Positions 15,233-24,465 are shown, numbered from the stretch's first letter. The stretch: DNA of 41,912 nucleotides from Gammaproteobacteria bacterium (GCA_026984775.1 JALSRM010000058.1:1-41912); one strand, 5' to 3'. Program-made: numbers and translations. The notes: generated from the letters alone by a model not told the origin.

Positions 15233-15976
15233 ATGTCAGATCGCAAGCCTTTACTATTCGTACAATACGGAAATTTTTTATTTAAATACCGCAATACCCT
15301 GTTTCCAGTAATCCTGATTCCATTGTTACTTATACTAAAACCAGCCCCAGTTCATGAAGGTAGTTTTTGGAGTGTCTGGTCAGATTTAATTGGTTGGTGT
15401 ATAGCAATTCTCGGACAGTTAATCAGGGTTGCTGTCATTGGACTCGTATATATTGTCCGCGGTGGGCGAAATCACAAAGTATATGCAGATGATCTGGTCA
15501 CCGACGGTATTTTTTCACATTGCCGCAATCCTCTTTATGTTGGAAACCTTCTCATTTTGTTTGGATTATTTATCATCCATAATAACCCATGGGTTTATCT
15601 CCTTGGCATTCCCTTTTTTCTCACATCGTATATGGCAATCGTCGCCGCAGAAGAATTTTTTCTAGGCAATAAATTTGGTGAAGACTATCAGCGTTATTGC
15701 CGGTCAACGAACCGCTGGTTGCCCAGACTGAAAGGGCTGAGCTCGACTTTCCGTAGTCTGAAATTTCATTGGAAACGGGTCGTTGCCAAGGATTACTCCA
15801 GTTTTTCATACTGGGTATTAGCTGCAATCCTGATAATGGGCGAAGAGTGGTATTATTACAGAGAAGCTTATTCCGGCGACTTTTGGTTAACAGTATTAAT
15901 CGTTGCACTCTTCATGGACGTCTTGATCTTTTATATCTCACGCAAATTCAAGAAGGCCGGGAGACTCGCAGGTTAA
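15233..15976 (+). CDS. ICMT/PEMT-family integral membrane methyltransferase
   Basis: 247 residues with about six hydrophobic segments. DGIFSHCRNPLYVGNLLILFG and, after a further membrane pair, AEEFFLGNKFGEDYQRYC are the conserved SAM-binding and catalytic segments of bacterial isoprenylcysteine carboxyl methyltransferase-like proteins. The family methylates small molecules, lipids or carboxyl groups at the membrane. A C-terminal extension (~165-247) with two more membrane helices is unusual. It is 6 bp downstream of the CmoA-like gene, so the two are probably co-transcribed. The substrate is not evident. Confidence 0.8.
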   Translation: MSDRKPLLFVQYGNFLFKYRNTLFPVILIPLLLILKPAPVHEGSFWSVWSDLIGWCIAILGQLIRVAVIGLVYIVRGGRNHKVYADDLVTDGIFSHCRNPLYVGNLLILFGLFIIHNNPWVYLLGIPFFLTSYMAIVAAEEFFLGNKFGEDYQRYCRSTNRWLPRLKGLSSTFRSLKFHWKRVVAKDYSSFSYWVLAAILIMGEEWYYYREAYSGDFWLTVLIVALFMDVLIFYISRKFKKAGRLAG

Positions 15977-16072
15977 TCATGACCATTGAATCGATATCAT
16001 TATCCCTACCGGTATTTTTTTAATAAAAACCAGTGTCTTCCAATCTGCCACGGATGGCATTGATTAGCGCCT

Positions 16073-16145
16073 GTGAATAACGGGTGAAATTTTGATGAGT
16101 CGCTGATATTTCACACGCTTACATATCTTATGTTACGTTATTCAC
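16073..16145. repeat. nested inverted repeats between convergent genes
   Basis: Outer arms GTGAATAACG (16073-16082) and CGTTATTCAC (16136-16145) are perfect. Inside, GTGAAAT (16084-16090) pairs with ATTTCAC (16108-16114). A further GGGTGAATA follows at about 16163-16171. The block lies in a 246-bp gap between convergent genes. It could be a bidirectional terminator, a structured RNA, or a small palindromic repeat element. Confidence 0.4.
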
Positions 16146-16222
16146 CCTTCAATCTCCTTGATGGGTGAATATGCATCATAGGTTTGCCATTGAGACTAAT
16201 TGACTTCTGTTTAAACAGAGCA

Positions 16223-17566
16223 TCAGTCATCCCAGAGTTTCTTCCACCATGGAACCTCTTCAACCGGTTTGATTCCAGGTATTTTCTTGCGAATCGAATG
16301 GATATCCCAGCCAGTTAGTGTAGCAAGAGTTTTGATTTCCTCCTGCTGGCGCCGTGGCAGGATTTTCTCCTGATACTCTTCCGCGGCCGGGCAGTTTGTC
16401 TCTCCTTTCCACGGATGCCGGATCACATATCGTGCCTGAAAGTTTTGCCGATCACCGGTCTCCTGAAAGAACAGATCCTCAGGAAAGTGCTGTTGGTCAT
16501 AACGTACATGCAGCCGAGTGATGAAGACCTCTTTGGGTTGTGGCATGATTTTTCGGGTTGTCGGCGGGTCATTTGGCAGCATCGGGTCAGGGATCCAGAA
16601 GACACCCAGCTCTTTTAGTTCTTGATCCGAAAGCGGATCCGCCGCACAGGGATCACACCAGTTCATGTCCCAGGCGTATTCGAGGAAAACTGCACGGCGA
16701 TTTTCTTTTTCCACCTGGGTATTGAACATGTCCTGGTAGAAATTGCCAAAATTATTCTTGATGAACTCCGGTAGTTCCATACCGGTGGGAATTTTGACAG
16801 TGCGGTAGTTGGTTGTCTCTACCCGGCCTTTACGTGTCAGAGTGTAAATGAAAAGCTCTTGGGGACCTTCTGCATTGATCATGCCTAACCGGATCGGTAG
16901 CATGAATTTGGGGCTTTCAAAGGCCACCTGAATGGGACGCAGGTTGGAAAAGCCGAGCTTTGCCTGTTCTTCCAGGTTTACCTTTGCAACGAAGAAGCGC
17001 ATATCCTGTTTCAGATAACTGTTGACCACGGGTTCGGCACCCTCGGGGATCCGGTAGCCGTTCTGCTTCAGCCAAGTGATCAGGCCATTACTCTGCTTCG
17101 CCGAGAGGATCAGGATGTCGTACTCGCCCACCGTATAAGATGCCTCGATGGTGACTCCGAGGGCCTCGGCTTGACGCTGGATTTCTGTATCTTCCATCGG
17201 TGCCGTGGCCACCATTCCTCTTTTCATGATTCGCAGCATACAGGGGTCTTCATCGAAATATTCCACCAGCCGGGGTGCGGAATAACTGTCGAGATGATCT
17301 AGGAGGGCATTGTTGGTGATATGGATCTGTTCCCGCTCGAGAAACGTAGGTACAGGGATAACCACGGCGAAATCCCTGACATCACCCTTGAAGTCGTTAC
17401 TCATAGTCAGAACGGTTCGATCCCCGTCGCGGGTCATGACCACCCGGGAGGACTGATTGAACAGTTTGCTGTCGGCCTTTGCCACATAGAAGCCACAAAA
17501 ACTGTGACTTCCTTGAGACAGAAACAAGAGGGTGATCAGGCTAAACAGTAGCGCGTGTTTTTTCAT
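16223..17566 (-). CDS. DUF2330 domain secreted protein
   Basis: 447 residues. ATG 17566 follows AAGGAG and opens a signal peptide ending near SHSF/CGFYVAKAD, the characteristic opening of DUF2330 proteins. The mature chain continues with SSRVVMTRDGDRTVLTM and FAVVIPVP, the conserved N-terminal pattern. A Cys-rich stretch WCDPCAADPLS (nt ~16640-16680) may bind a metal or form a disulfide. Biochemical function is unknown. Its first 26 bp overlap the end of the RnfD-like gene, so they are translationally coupled and probably act together across the inner membrane. Confidence 0.85.
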   Translation of the reverse strand: MKKHALLFSLITLLFLSQGSHSFCGFYVAKADSKLFNQSSRVVMTRDGDRTVLTMSNDFKGDVRDFAVVIPVPTFLEREQIHITNNALLDHLDSYSAPRLVEYFDEDPCMLRIMKRGMVATAPMEDTEIQRQAEALGVTIEASYTVGEYDILILSAKQSNGLITWLKQNGYRIPEGAEPVVNSYLKQDMRFFVAKVNLEEQAKLGFSNLRPIQVAFESPKFMLPIRLGMINAEGPQELFIYTLTRKGRVETTNYRTVKIPTGMELPEFIKNNFGNFYQDMFNTQVEKENRRAVFLEYAWDMNWCDPCAADPLSDQELKELGVFWIPDPMLPNDPPTTRKIMPQPKEVFITRLHVRYDQQHFPEDLFFQETGDRQNFQARYVIRHPWKGETNCPAAEEYQEKILPRRQQEEIKTLATLTGWDIHSIRKKIPGIKPVEEVPWWKKLWDD

Positions 17567-18386
17567 AACATTCTCCTTGTCGATCAGGTAATGGGTTGCC
17601 TGCATTCGGTTTTTCCCAGGCAAACTTTTCTCCTGGCAAAAAATGGTCGATAAATGGTGTCAGCAGACAGCTCACGGTCAGAGCGTAGAGCACACCATTG
17701 GGTTCATAGAGAGAAAACTGGATAAAGCCAGCGACGGATGATACTACAGCGGCAAACAGGATTCGGCCGGTTCGGGAGTTTGGGGTCGTGACCGGATCCG
17801 AGATCATGAAAAAGGCAAAGATCAGAAGAGCACCATTTTGTAATTGATGCAGTGGAATTGTGAGTGGATCACCCAGCCACATTCCCCGGCCAAAGATCAG
17901 CACGGTGTAGAATCCGAGGAACGCCAGGGTAATATCCGATCGGCGAGAACGGCTGATCACAATCATGCCGAGGCAGGCAACGAGCAGAACCAAAAGCAGA
18001 TCTCGCCCCCATTGTCCAGAGGAGACCCAGGCAGAGTCAAAGCAGAGAATCAAGATCACCAGTGCAAAATTGGTCGGATTGAAAACATGCTTGTTGTTCC
18101 AGCGGATTAGAAACTTGCTTCCAATGGCAACAAAGGCAGCAAGTGAGGCCAGCAGCAGACTGTCCGTTCTCAATAACAGACACAGAGAGAGACTGGAGAT
18201 CAATGCGCTTCTTGGATCGAATTTTGGCAGCTGCAGCCAGCGGGTGAAGCCGAATTGTGTCAGTTGTGCCGTGATGAGAATCCACAGAACCTGCTCAGGC
18301 TGGATCTCAAGATCCAGAACCAGAAGACCGTAGATCAGCAGCAGACCAAGGATTCCGATTTGATAGTAGCGCGGGTCGATGACCAT
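17541..18386 (-). CDS. RnfD/NqrB-like membrane protein
   Basis: 281 residues, mostly hydrophobic, about 8-10 helices. HVFNPTNFAL and AFFMISDPVTTPNSRTGR are the conserved segments of the RnfD/NqrB family, the membrane subunits of Na+-pumping NADH-quinone and Rnf complexes. It is shorter than true RnfD (~350) and I find no SGAT motif for covalent FMN, so it may not be flavinylated. No other rnf or nqr gene is nearby; instead it overlaps DUF2330. An orphan electron-transfer or transport role with the secreted partner is inference. ATG 18386 has GGGA about 8 nt upstream. Confidence 0.78.
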   Translation of the reverse strand: MVIDPRYYQIGILGLLLIYGLLVLDLEIQPEQVLWILITAQLTQFGFTRWLQLPKFDPRSALISSLSLCLLLRTDSLLLASLAAFVAIGSKFLIRWNNKHVFNPTNFALVILILCFDSAWVSSGQWGRDLLLVLLVACLGMIVISRSRRSDITLAFLGFYTVLIFGRGMWLGDPLTIPLHQLQNGALLIFAFFMISDPVTTPNSRTGRILFAAVVSSVAGFIQFSLYEPNGVLYALTVSCLLTPFIDHFLPGEKFAWEKPNAGNPLPDRQGECYEKTRATV

Positions 18387-18430
18387 TCTTATTCCCGTAA
18401 TCTCTTTTTCAGGCTAGAAACGGTTATCCT

Positions 18431-18895
18431 ATGGGAATGGGGTTAAATGAATCATTAACACCGGCCAAAGGAACCTATTTGCTCCAGATGCGTGCACGGA
18501 AACCAAGCAGGATCAAGGTGGGAAAGTTGGGTGATCTGCATATCATCCCGGGACATTATGTCTATGTGGGCAGTGCCTTTGGCCCTGGTGGCTTGAAAGC
18601 GCGCCTCGCTCACCACCTGAAAATTACTCAACGGCCTCACTGGCATATTGATTATCTGAGAAAGGTTGTCGAGGTGGAGTGCGTTTATTTCAACGCTTCG
18701 GGGGAGCGGTTGGAAGATCAATGGGCGCAGAAACTCTTTACCTTGCCCGGTGCGGAAATTCCACTGATGGGATTTGGCGCATCGGACAGTCAGTCCGCCT
18801 CCCATCTTTTCTTTTTTGCCGAAAGGCCGGAATTGAGTTGTTTCGATGCCAAGAAACGTGTCATCAAATCGATTTTTGCTTCTCATCCTCCTTGA
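18431..18895 (+). CDS. DUF123 GIY-YIG-like nuclease domain protein
   Basis: 154 residues. KGTYLLQMR, HYVYVGSAFGPGGLKARLAHH, PHWHIDYLR and ASHLFFF match the DUF123 family, a GIY-YIG-like fold sometimes fused to endonuclease III in archaea. The GIY-YIG core appears as GTYLL...YVYVGSA with a following Arg in LKARL. Nuclease activity is likely by family but substrate is unknown. It is divergent from the RnfD-like gene, and its 3' end overlaps the convergent lipoprotein gene by 32 bp. Start could also be ATG 18437. Confidence 0.8.
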   Translation: MGMGLNESLTPAKGTYLLQMRARKPSRIKVGKLGDLHIIPGHYVYVGSAFGPGGLKARLAHHLKITQRPHWHIDYLRKVVEVECVYFNASGERLEDQWAQKLFTLPGAEIPLMGFGASDSQSASHLFFFAERPELSCFDAKKRVIKSIFASHPP

Positions 18896-19496
18896 GAGAT
18901 TTTTCCAACGCCCGTTGCAACTCCTCGGCCATTTCTTCGATCTGTTTTTTGATCTTCGGTACCTCTTTTTTGATCTTATCACCCAGGTCATTGATGCCTT
19001 TTTCTATTTCGGGCATGGCGTGGTCGAGTTCCTGCATGGACTTGTCGAACTCTGTGGAGAGTTTTTCACCGAAGTTTTTCAGTTCTCGAATCACCTGGCT
19101 CAGTTGCCCTTCTTCTTGTAGGGCCTCCATTGTGTCTTGGTAGTCCACTTTCCATTGATCATCCTCTTTTACCAGCAGGGTATCCATGTGTACCGTCGTG
19201 GGTTCGTCGCTCTCGATTACCAGGGTGGTTTCGACGCGTGCACGGTTACCGTCGATAATGATTTTGCCTAGTGTTATTTTAGAGACCGCGACAATGTGCT
19301 CTCCTGGCATGTTGTCCTGTAGAGATTTTACCGAGATCAGTTTTTTGATTTGCCGGATATTCTTGTTCTCGACGGCGTGCCAGAAGGACTGGGTGACCTC
19401 GAAGGGAGATTCTGGTTTGTTATTACACGCGGTCAGAGACACAGCGAATATAAAAAAGGCGGTAAGTGTGAGTAGTGGTTTCATGTTATGTACCAT
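18864..19496 (-). CDS. lipoprotein with NTF2-like domain and C-terminal coiled coil
   Basis: 210 residues. ATG 19496 is 6 nt after GAGG; a GTG (19502) and a later ATG (19484) are alternatives. The signal peptide ends VSLTAC (lipobox). Residues ~30-115 resemble DUF4878-type NTF2-like lipoproteins (PFEVTQSFWHAVENKNI...WKVDY). The C-terminal ~90 residues are heptad-like and highly charged (IKKEVPKIKKQIEEMAEEL), predicting a long coiled coil. I do not know its function; a periplasmic scaffold tethered to a membrane is possible. It is 9 bp downstream of the next gene. Confidence 0.75.
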   Translation of the reverse strand: MVHNMKPLLTLTAFFIFAVSLTACNNKPESPFEVTQSFWHAVENKNIRQIKKLISVKSLQDNMPGEHIVAVSKITLGKIIIDGNRARVETTLVIESDEPTTVHMDTLLVKEDDQWKVDYQDTMEALQEEGQLSQVIRELKNFGEKLSTEFDKSMQELDHAMPEIEKGINDLGDKIKKEVPKIKKQIEEMAEELQRALEKSLKEDEKQKSI

Positions 19497-19505
19497 AAGC
19501 ACCCT

Positions 19506-19982
19506 CTATTGCCTTACGCAATAACCAAAGTAATGATCCAGCACGTGCGGATAGATAGAGCGCCAGTCTGGGTTGCCTTCATTATCTACCGGCCACCAGT
19601 TTTTTTCCATTCGCCAGCGCGCATGATAATGTTGGCTGCAGCTGACCAGACGTTCCTTTAGAAACCATTTCTCGCGCTCAGCAGTTGAAATCCTTTCACT
19701 GGAAAAATAGTCCTCTACGATCAGCGGATAGGCTTTGTCCAGTTCAGGCCGATGGTTCTCATCGACCAGATCCAGAGTCGGCACACGCTTGGAAAAGGCC
19801 AGTGCCATAGCGTCCAGAGGTGAGATCGGTGCCTGCGGATGCTTCACCCGGCTGATTTGATCACAAATCTCCATCTGGCCATCGGCACAGGCGCTGATCA
19901 GCGAACTCACATCCCCGGGTTCATCGGCATAAACAGTACACGTGCAGGTAATGAAGAGAAGAAATAACAAATAGTTTTTCAT
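19506..19982 (-). CDS. hypothetical exported protein
   Basis: 158 residues, family not recognised. ATG 19982 (AGGA 9 nt upstream) opens a signal peptide (MKNYLLFLLFITCTCTVYA-DE). The mature protein has Cys at SACADGQMEICDQ, SCSQHYH and GYCVRQ, an even count suited to disulfides in the periplasm, and many aromatic residues near the end (NWWPVDNEGNPDW). It lies just upstream of the coiled-coil lipoprotein and is probably its operon partner. The longer frame to 20039 has no support. Confidence 0.65.
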   Translation of the reverse strand: MKNYLLFLLFITCTCTVYADEPGDVSSLISACADGQMEICDQISRVKHPQAPISPLDAMALAFSKRVPTLDLVDENHRPELDKAYPLIVEDYFSSERISTAEREKWFLKERLVSCSQHYHARWRMEKNWWPVDNEGNPDWRSIYPHVLDHYFGYCVRQ

Positions 19983-20045
19983 GACTGGCGTCCTGTTTGG
20001 TTTTGATCCATGATAAGTGGGACTCAATATTCTGGCCAATGTTCG

Positions 20046-20825
20046 ATGAAAACACCGGTGCTCTCAAAAATCACCCTTTTTCCGGTCAAGGCGCTTTCCG
20101 GCGTTGATGTGGAACGCGCGGTCGTCACGCCGGCCGGTGCCTTGCGTCAGGATCGCCAGTTTGCGCTGCAGGATGAACAGGGACGCCTGATCAACGCCAA
20201 GCGCCATCCCGAGATCAATCAGTTCGATGCACGGTTTGACTTGGAAAACCGGCAGATTACTTTGGATCTGTATGGATTCGATGAGGCGGAGACATTCGAT
20301 CTTTATGAAGGAAATGAAGCACTCGAGACCTGGTTTAGTGATTTTTTCGGCTTCCGAGTCCGCTTGATCGAAAATGCCGATCAAGGATTTCCCGATGATC
20401 GGGATCGGCCGGGCCCCACACTGATCAGCACAGCAACGCTGGCAGAGGTTCACGCCTGGTTTCCGGATCTCACTTTCGATGAAATTCGGAAGCGCTTTCG
20501 GACCAATCTGGAGATTGCCGATTGCCCGGCCTTCTGGGAGGATCGGCTCAACAAAGTGGCTGATGATCCCATCCGGTTCAAAATCGGGGATGTCCTGTTC
20601 GAGGGGTTGAAACACTGTGTCCGGTGTCAGGTACCGACGCTGGATACCCGAACCGGGGAGGCCTACCCGGATTTTCAGAAAATCTTTATGCAAAAAAGGG
20701 AAGAAACCCTGCCGGACTGGATCGAAAAATCCGGGTTTGATCACTTTTACCGGCTCGCGATCAATACCCGGATTGTGTGGGCGCCTGCCGAGCTGCAGAC
20801 AGGTACCCCGTTGCTTATACTTTGA
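20046..20825 (+). CDS. MOSC domain protein (MOSC_N plus MOSC)
   Basis: About 260 residues. The N-terminal beta-barrel part has [21 protein letters not shown] and [11 protein letters not shown], typical of MOSC_N. The MOSC part includes [30 protein letters not shown], with the conserved Cys used for sulfur or molybdenum ligation. The family includes mARC-like and YcbX-like molybdenum-cofactor proteins that reduce N-hydroxylated compounds; no 2Fe-2S ferredoxin domain is fused here, so it resembles the short form. The start at 20046 (MKTPVLSK) is preferred over 20010. Confidence 0.85.
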   Translation: MKTPVLSKITLFPVKALSGVDVERAVVTPAGALRQDRQFALQDEQGRLINAKRHPEINQFDARFDLENRQITLDLYGFDEAETFDLYEGNEALETWFSDFFGFRVRLIENADQGFPDDRDRPGPTLISTATLAEVHAWFPDLTFDEIRKRFRTNLEIADCPAFWEDRLNKVADDPIRFKIGDVLFEGLKHCVRCQVPTLDTRTGEAYPDFQKIFMQKREETLPDWIEKSGFDHFYRLAINTRIVWAPAELQTGTPLLIL

Positions 20826-22017
20826 AGGAACCTATCGCCTCACCGACGCGTCGGGCCAGCGCAGAAAGATCCTGACTCGTCTGCGTGGTGCGATCAGCAT
20901 TTTCTGCATTCCTGACTGAGATATCATTGATATTGACGATATTGCGGTTGATCTCTTCGGCTACCGTGCTCTGCTGTTCGGCGGCCACGGCGATCTGGGT
21001 TGAGACACGATCCAGTTCCTCGATCCCCTCCGCGATTTCAGCCAGTGCATTACCCGCGGCCTGCGCCAGTTCAACACTGGATTCGGCCTGTTGTTTGCCC
21101 TGATCCATCACGTTGACGGCCTCTTTCGAGCGGGTCTGGAGCTTTTCGATGATGGTTTGGATCTCCTGGGTGGATTCCTGGGTGCGGCTTGCCAGGGTAC
21201 GTACCTCATCGGCGACCACGGCAAATCCCCGGCCCTGCTCACCGGCACGGGCGGCTTCAATGGCGGCGTTCAGTGCCAGCAGATTGGTCTGTTCAGCGAT
21301 ACCCTGAATCACATCGAGTACGGCGCCAATGCTCTCGCTGTCCTGTTCCAGGGCATGAATGACATCGGCAGCCTGTAAGACATTGTCGGCCAGGGTATTG
21401 ATCCCGGAAATGGTTTCCTGAACAACACTGGCACCCTTCTGGGAAACCGTAGCAGTTTTCTGAGAGACCTCAGCGCCACTGGATGCATTACGGGCAACTT
21501 CCTGCACCGAGGCCGTCATCTCGTTCATGGCCGTGGCGACCTGTTCGGTTTCGGCTCGCTGACGGATCACCCCTTCCATGGATTGTGCCGTGATATCAGC
21601 CATCTTGTCAGCATCCACAGCGACCTGGCCGGTGGTTTCCTGAATCTCCCGAACCAGCTCGGCAAAGGCGTTGAGTACCGTATTGGTTGCCTTGGCAAGA
21701 CGTTGCCCAAACGGATTATTTCCCCCATCCAGTGGCTGGGTCAGATCACATTTACCCGCATGAATATCCTTTGCGATCCACTCCAGGGATCCTGTAGTGT
21801 AATGAATCGGTTCAAGAACGAGCTTGATCAGCTTCTTGCTGATTAATCCGACGATGATAGCAAAACCTACAGTGACTGTGAGGGCGTAGGTCAATATTTC
21901 CAGTGAGAACCCCCCCTTCACCACCCAGCCAGTTGCGATCGCAGCCGAGAGTGTGGGTATGAGTGCCAGCGACATCAGGGTGGCCAGCATTTTGGTTTTC
22001 AATTTCAGTTTAGGCAT
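20815..22017 (-). CDS. methyl-accepting chemotaxis protein without a periplasmic sensor domain
   Basis: 400 residues. Two membrane helices lie close together (about 12-32 and 38-60) with only a few residues outside the cytoplasm. A HAMP-like stretch follows ([22 protein letters not shown]), then the long signalling coiled coil (~115-400). The conserved hairpin tip is present: [35 protein letters not shown]. Such receptors talk to CheA through CheW. With no ligand domain it may sense membrane or internal state, or act as an accessory signaller. No che genes are nearby. The 3' end overlaps the convergent MOSC gene by 11 bp. Confidence 0.9.
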   Translation of the reverse strand: MPKLKLKTKMLATLMSLALIPTLSAAIATGWVVKGGFSLEILTYALTVTVGFAIIVGLISKKLIKLVLEPIHYTTGSLEWIAKDIHAGKCDLTQPLDGGNNPFGQRLAKATNTVLNAFAELVREIQETTGQVAVDADKMADITAQSMEGVIRQRAETEQVATAMNEMTASVQEVARNASSGAEVSQKTATVSQKGASVVQETISGINTLADNVLQAADVIHALEQDSESIGAVLDVIQGIAEQTNLLALNAAIEAARAGEQGRGFAVVADEVRTLASRTQESTQEIQTIIEKLQTRSKEAVNVMDQGKQQAESSVELAQAAGNALAEIAEGIEELDRVSTQIAVAAEQQSTVAEEINRNIVNINDISVRNAENADRTTQTSQDLSALARRVGEAIGSFKV

Positions 22018-22128
22018 TGTCTTCTCTACCTCATTCTTGAGTTAACTACATGTTCTGGAGAAAGGTATCGGCAGATTTTGTCTCTACTTTAAACGATTCT
22101 TTCCTTTGGCCCTTTTGTTTTACCTTGA

Positions 22129-22159
22129 TTTACTGTCGTTTGATTACGAATACAGTAAA
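22129..22159. promoter_or_regulatory. bulged inverted repeat between divergent MCP and TPR genes
   Basis: TTTACTG-TCGT (22129-22139) pairs with ACGA-(ATA)-CAGTAAA (22146-22159). It sits in the 174-bp divergent promoter region, 32 bp before the TPR lipoprotein start. A regulator-binding site or RNA leader hairpin is possible. Confidence 0.3.
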
Positions 22160-22191
22160 CTAGGCAAAATCCATGCCTTGGGGACGTGATG

Positions 22192-24465
22192 ATGAAAAAA
22201 AGACTTGCCATACTTCTGTTTGTCCTGCTGGTTGCTGCCTGTTCCGGCACCAGTCAGGACAAGAGCGCCAAATTTCTACAGAAGGGCAATACCCTATTTC
22301 AACAGGAGAAGTACACCAAGGCGATATTGGAGTACAAAAATGCCCTGCAGGCTGATCCTGCCAATGTGGACGCCCATCTAAAGCTGGCTGAAACCTACCT
22401 CAAGCTGGATGATCCCAGGAACGCCTTTTTCACCTACAAGCATGCCGAATCACTGGCGCCTGAGAATCTGGAAGCAAAACTCAAGTTGGCTTCCTTCTAT
22501 TTTCTAATGAAAAAGTATGATGAGGCCCGCAAGAATGTGGACTGGGTGTTGAAAAAAGAGCCTCTCAATACAGAGGCGCTGATGCTGCAGGCCGGTTTGC
22601 TGATTGAGGACAAGGATCTGGATGAAGCAGAATTTATCCTTAGGCGGATCATTCGCCAGGAAGAGGAAAATACCCGGGCCTATCTGACCCTGTCACAACT
22701 CCTGGCCGTGAGGGGCAAACAGAACGAAGCTGAGCGTATATTGCTGCAGGGTTTGAAGACGGATCCGGGAGCAACCAATCTCAAGCTGGCACTATTCAAC
22801 CTCTATCTGCAGAAAGGTGAGGCAGACAAGGCAAGAGATTATCTACAGGAACTGATCACATCGAATCCGGAAGATGTGTCGATCGCGCTTGCACATGCCA
22901 ACTTCAGGTTACACCAGAATGAACCGGGAGAGGCAGAGAAGATCCTGAAAAAGGTCTTGGAAAAACATCCTGAAAACTTGCAAATCTTTTCCACACTGTC
23001 CAGGTTGTATGAAGTAACGAATCAGAGAGAAAAGCTCATCACTCTTTATAAAGAAGCACACGCACAATTGCCCAAAGATCCAGAGCGTACACTCGCCTTG
23101 GCGAAAAAGTTGTTGCAACTGGGTGAACTCGACGAGGCGGAACAATACGTGCGTCAGGTGCTCGAAAAGCACCCCGATCAGTTATCGGCGAGGCTTCTGG
23201 AAACAGAGATTCTGATTGCGAGAAGAGAGTTTGCTCAAGCAAAGACAAAGCTCGACAAGTTGCTTGAGGAAATCCCGGCCAGTTTTGCTGATGCCAGCTA
23301 CAATAAGGCCGTTGCCTTGCTAGGGCTTGGAGATTTACCCACGGCAACTCAGCTATTGGAAGGGGTATTGGAAAAAAGGCCTGATCACAGGAAAACCCAG
23401 TCACTGCTGGGCAAGATTTATTTACGCAACCGCGAATATCAGAAAGCAATCGATTTGGGTAAGAAGACCCTGTTGAGAGATCCCAAAAATACCGACGCCC
23501 TCAAGATGATTGGAGCCAGTGCCATATTGCTGGATCAGACGGAAAAAGCACGCCAGGTTTTTGAAAAGCTGATTCATCTTGAACCTGACAAAGTGGATGG
23601 TTACCACGCGCTTGGATTGCTTTACCTGAAACTCAAGGAACCGGTAAAGGCGATCGAGAATTTTGAAAAGGTGCTTGAAATCAACCCTGCCAGAACCGAT
23701 ATCTTGCAGAAGCTTGTACTGATACATATGGCAAAAAAGGAGCAGCAAGAGGCGCTACAGCTCTGCAATACCTATCTGGAAAAAGTAAAGAACAACCCGA
23801 GAGCTATTGCAGCTATACAGTCACTCAAGGGACAGGTCTATCTCGCGATGAACGAGCTCGACAAGGCCGAGTCACTCTTTAAGGAGGCCATCCAGACCGC
23901 GCCGGATATGCAGGACGGATATTTTCTGCTGGCAAGGTTGAATATGGTGCGTTACGGCCAGGACAAGGCGATTAAAAATATGGAGGAGCAAGTTAAAGAT
24001 AATCCGGAACAACCCATCTCTCGCCTCTTGCTCGCCAACATGTATGATTTACGCGGGGAATATGACAAATCAGAGCCACACTACAGAAAAATCATCGAAT
24101 TACGACCGGGGTTTGTCCCGGCGTTGAACAACCTGGCTTACGGATTTGCCGAACGGGAAAAAAACCTAGATGAAGCCTTGAAATATGCTGAAAAGGCCAG
24201 AGCCAGACTTGGTGATAATGTTCAGGTGCTTGATACCATTGGCTGGATCCAGACCAAAATGGGCAAAACCGATAAAGCCATTGTCAATCTGCAAAAGAGT
24301 CTTGAGCAGGTGCCGGACAACCCAAGTATTCTTTATCATTTGGGCATTGCCTATCTGAAGGCGGGGGAAAGGGAAAAAGCGAAAGCCGAACTGGAAAAGG
24401 CACTTGCATCCGGGCAACCGTTTCCTGAAAAAGGAAGGGTCGCAGAGGTGTTGTCAAAGCTCTGA
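22192..24465 (+). CDS. TPR-repeat lipoprotein
   Basis: 757 residues. A lipoprotein leader (MKKRLAILLFVLLVAAC) is followed by about twenty 34-residue TPR units filling the chain, with recurring signatures such as 'A..Y.NAL..DP.N..AH..LA..Y' and 'KAI..FEKVLE..P'. GGGGA lies 7 nt before ATG 22192. It resembles the PrsT-type TPR lipoproteins of exosortase/PEP-CTERM exopolysaccharide systems but no such genes are in this window, so a generic periplasmic scaffold is the safe call. It is the only gene between the divergent MCP and the histidine operon. Confidence 0.8.
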   Translation: MKKRLAILLFVLLVAACSGTSQDKSAKFLQKGNTLFQQEKYTKAILEYKNALQADPANVDAHLKLAETYLKLDDPRNAFFTYKHAESLAPENLEAKLKLASFYFLMKKYDEARKNVDWVLKKEPLNTEALMLQAGLLIEDKDLDEAEFILRRIIRQEEENTRAYLTLSQLLAVRGKQNEAERILLQGLKTDPGATNLKLALFNLYLQKGEADKARDYLQELITSNPEDVSIALAHANFRLHQNEPGEAEKILKKVLEKHPENLQIFSTLSRLYEVTNQREKLITLYKEAHAQLPKDPERTLALAKKLLQLGELDEAEQYVRQVLEKHPDQLSARLLETEILIARREFAQAKTKLDKLLEEIPASFADASYNKAVALLGLGDLPTATQLLEGVLEKRPDHRKTQSLLGKIYLRNREYQKAIDLGKKTLLRDPKNTDALKMIGASAILLDQTEKARQVFEKLIHLEPDKVDGYHALGLLYLKLKEPVKAIENFEKVLEINPARTDILQKLVLIHMAKKEQQEALQLCNTYLEKVKNNPRAIAAIQSLKGQVYLAMNELDKAESLFKEAIQTAPDMQDGYFLLARLNMVRYGQDKAIKNMEEQVKDNPEQPISRLLLANMYDLRGEYDKSEPHYRKIIELRPGFVPALNNLAYGFAEREKNLDEALKYAEKARARLGDNVQVLDTIGWIQTKMGKTDKAIVNLQKSLEQVPDNPSILYHLGIAYLKAGEREKAKAELEKALASGQPFPEKGRVAEVLSKL

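Noticed and set aside
14400-16000. genomic island
   Set aside because: The AT-rich stretch is only two genes with no integrase, tRNA or flanking direct repeats seen, so island status is not supported.
20064-20744. 226-codon minus-strand ORF
   Set aside because: Shadow of the MOSC gene, which has its conserved Cys motif on the other strand.
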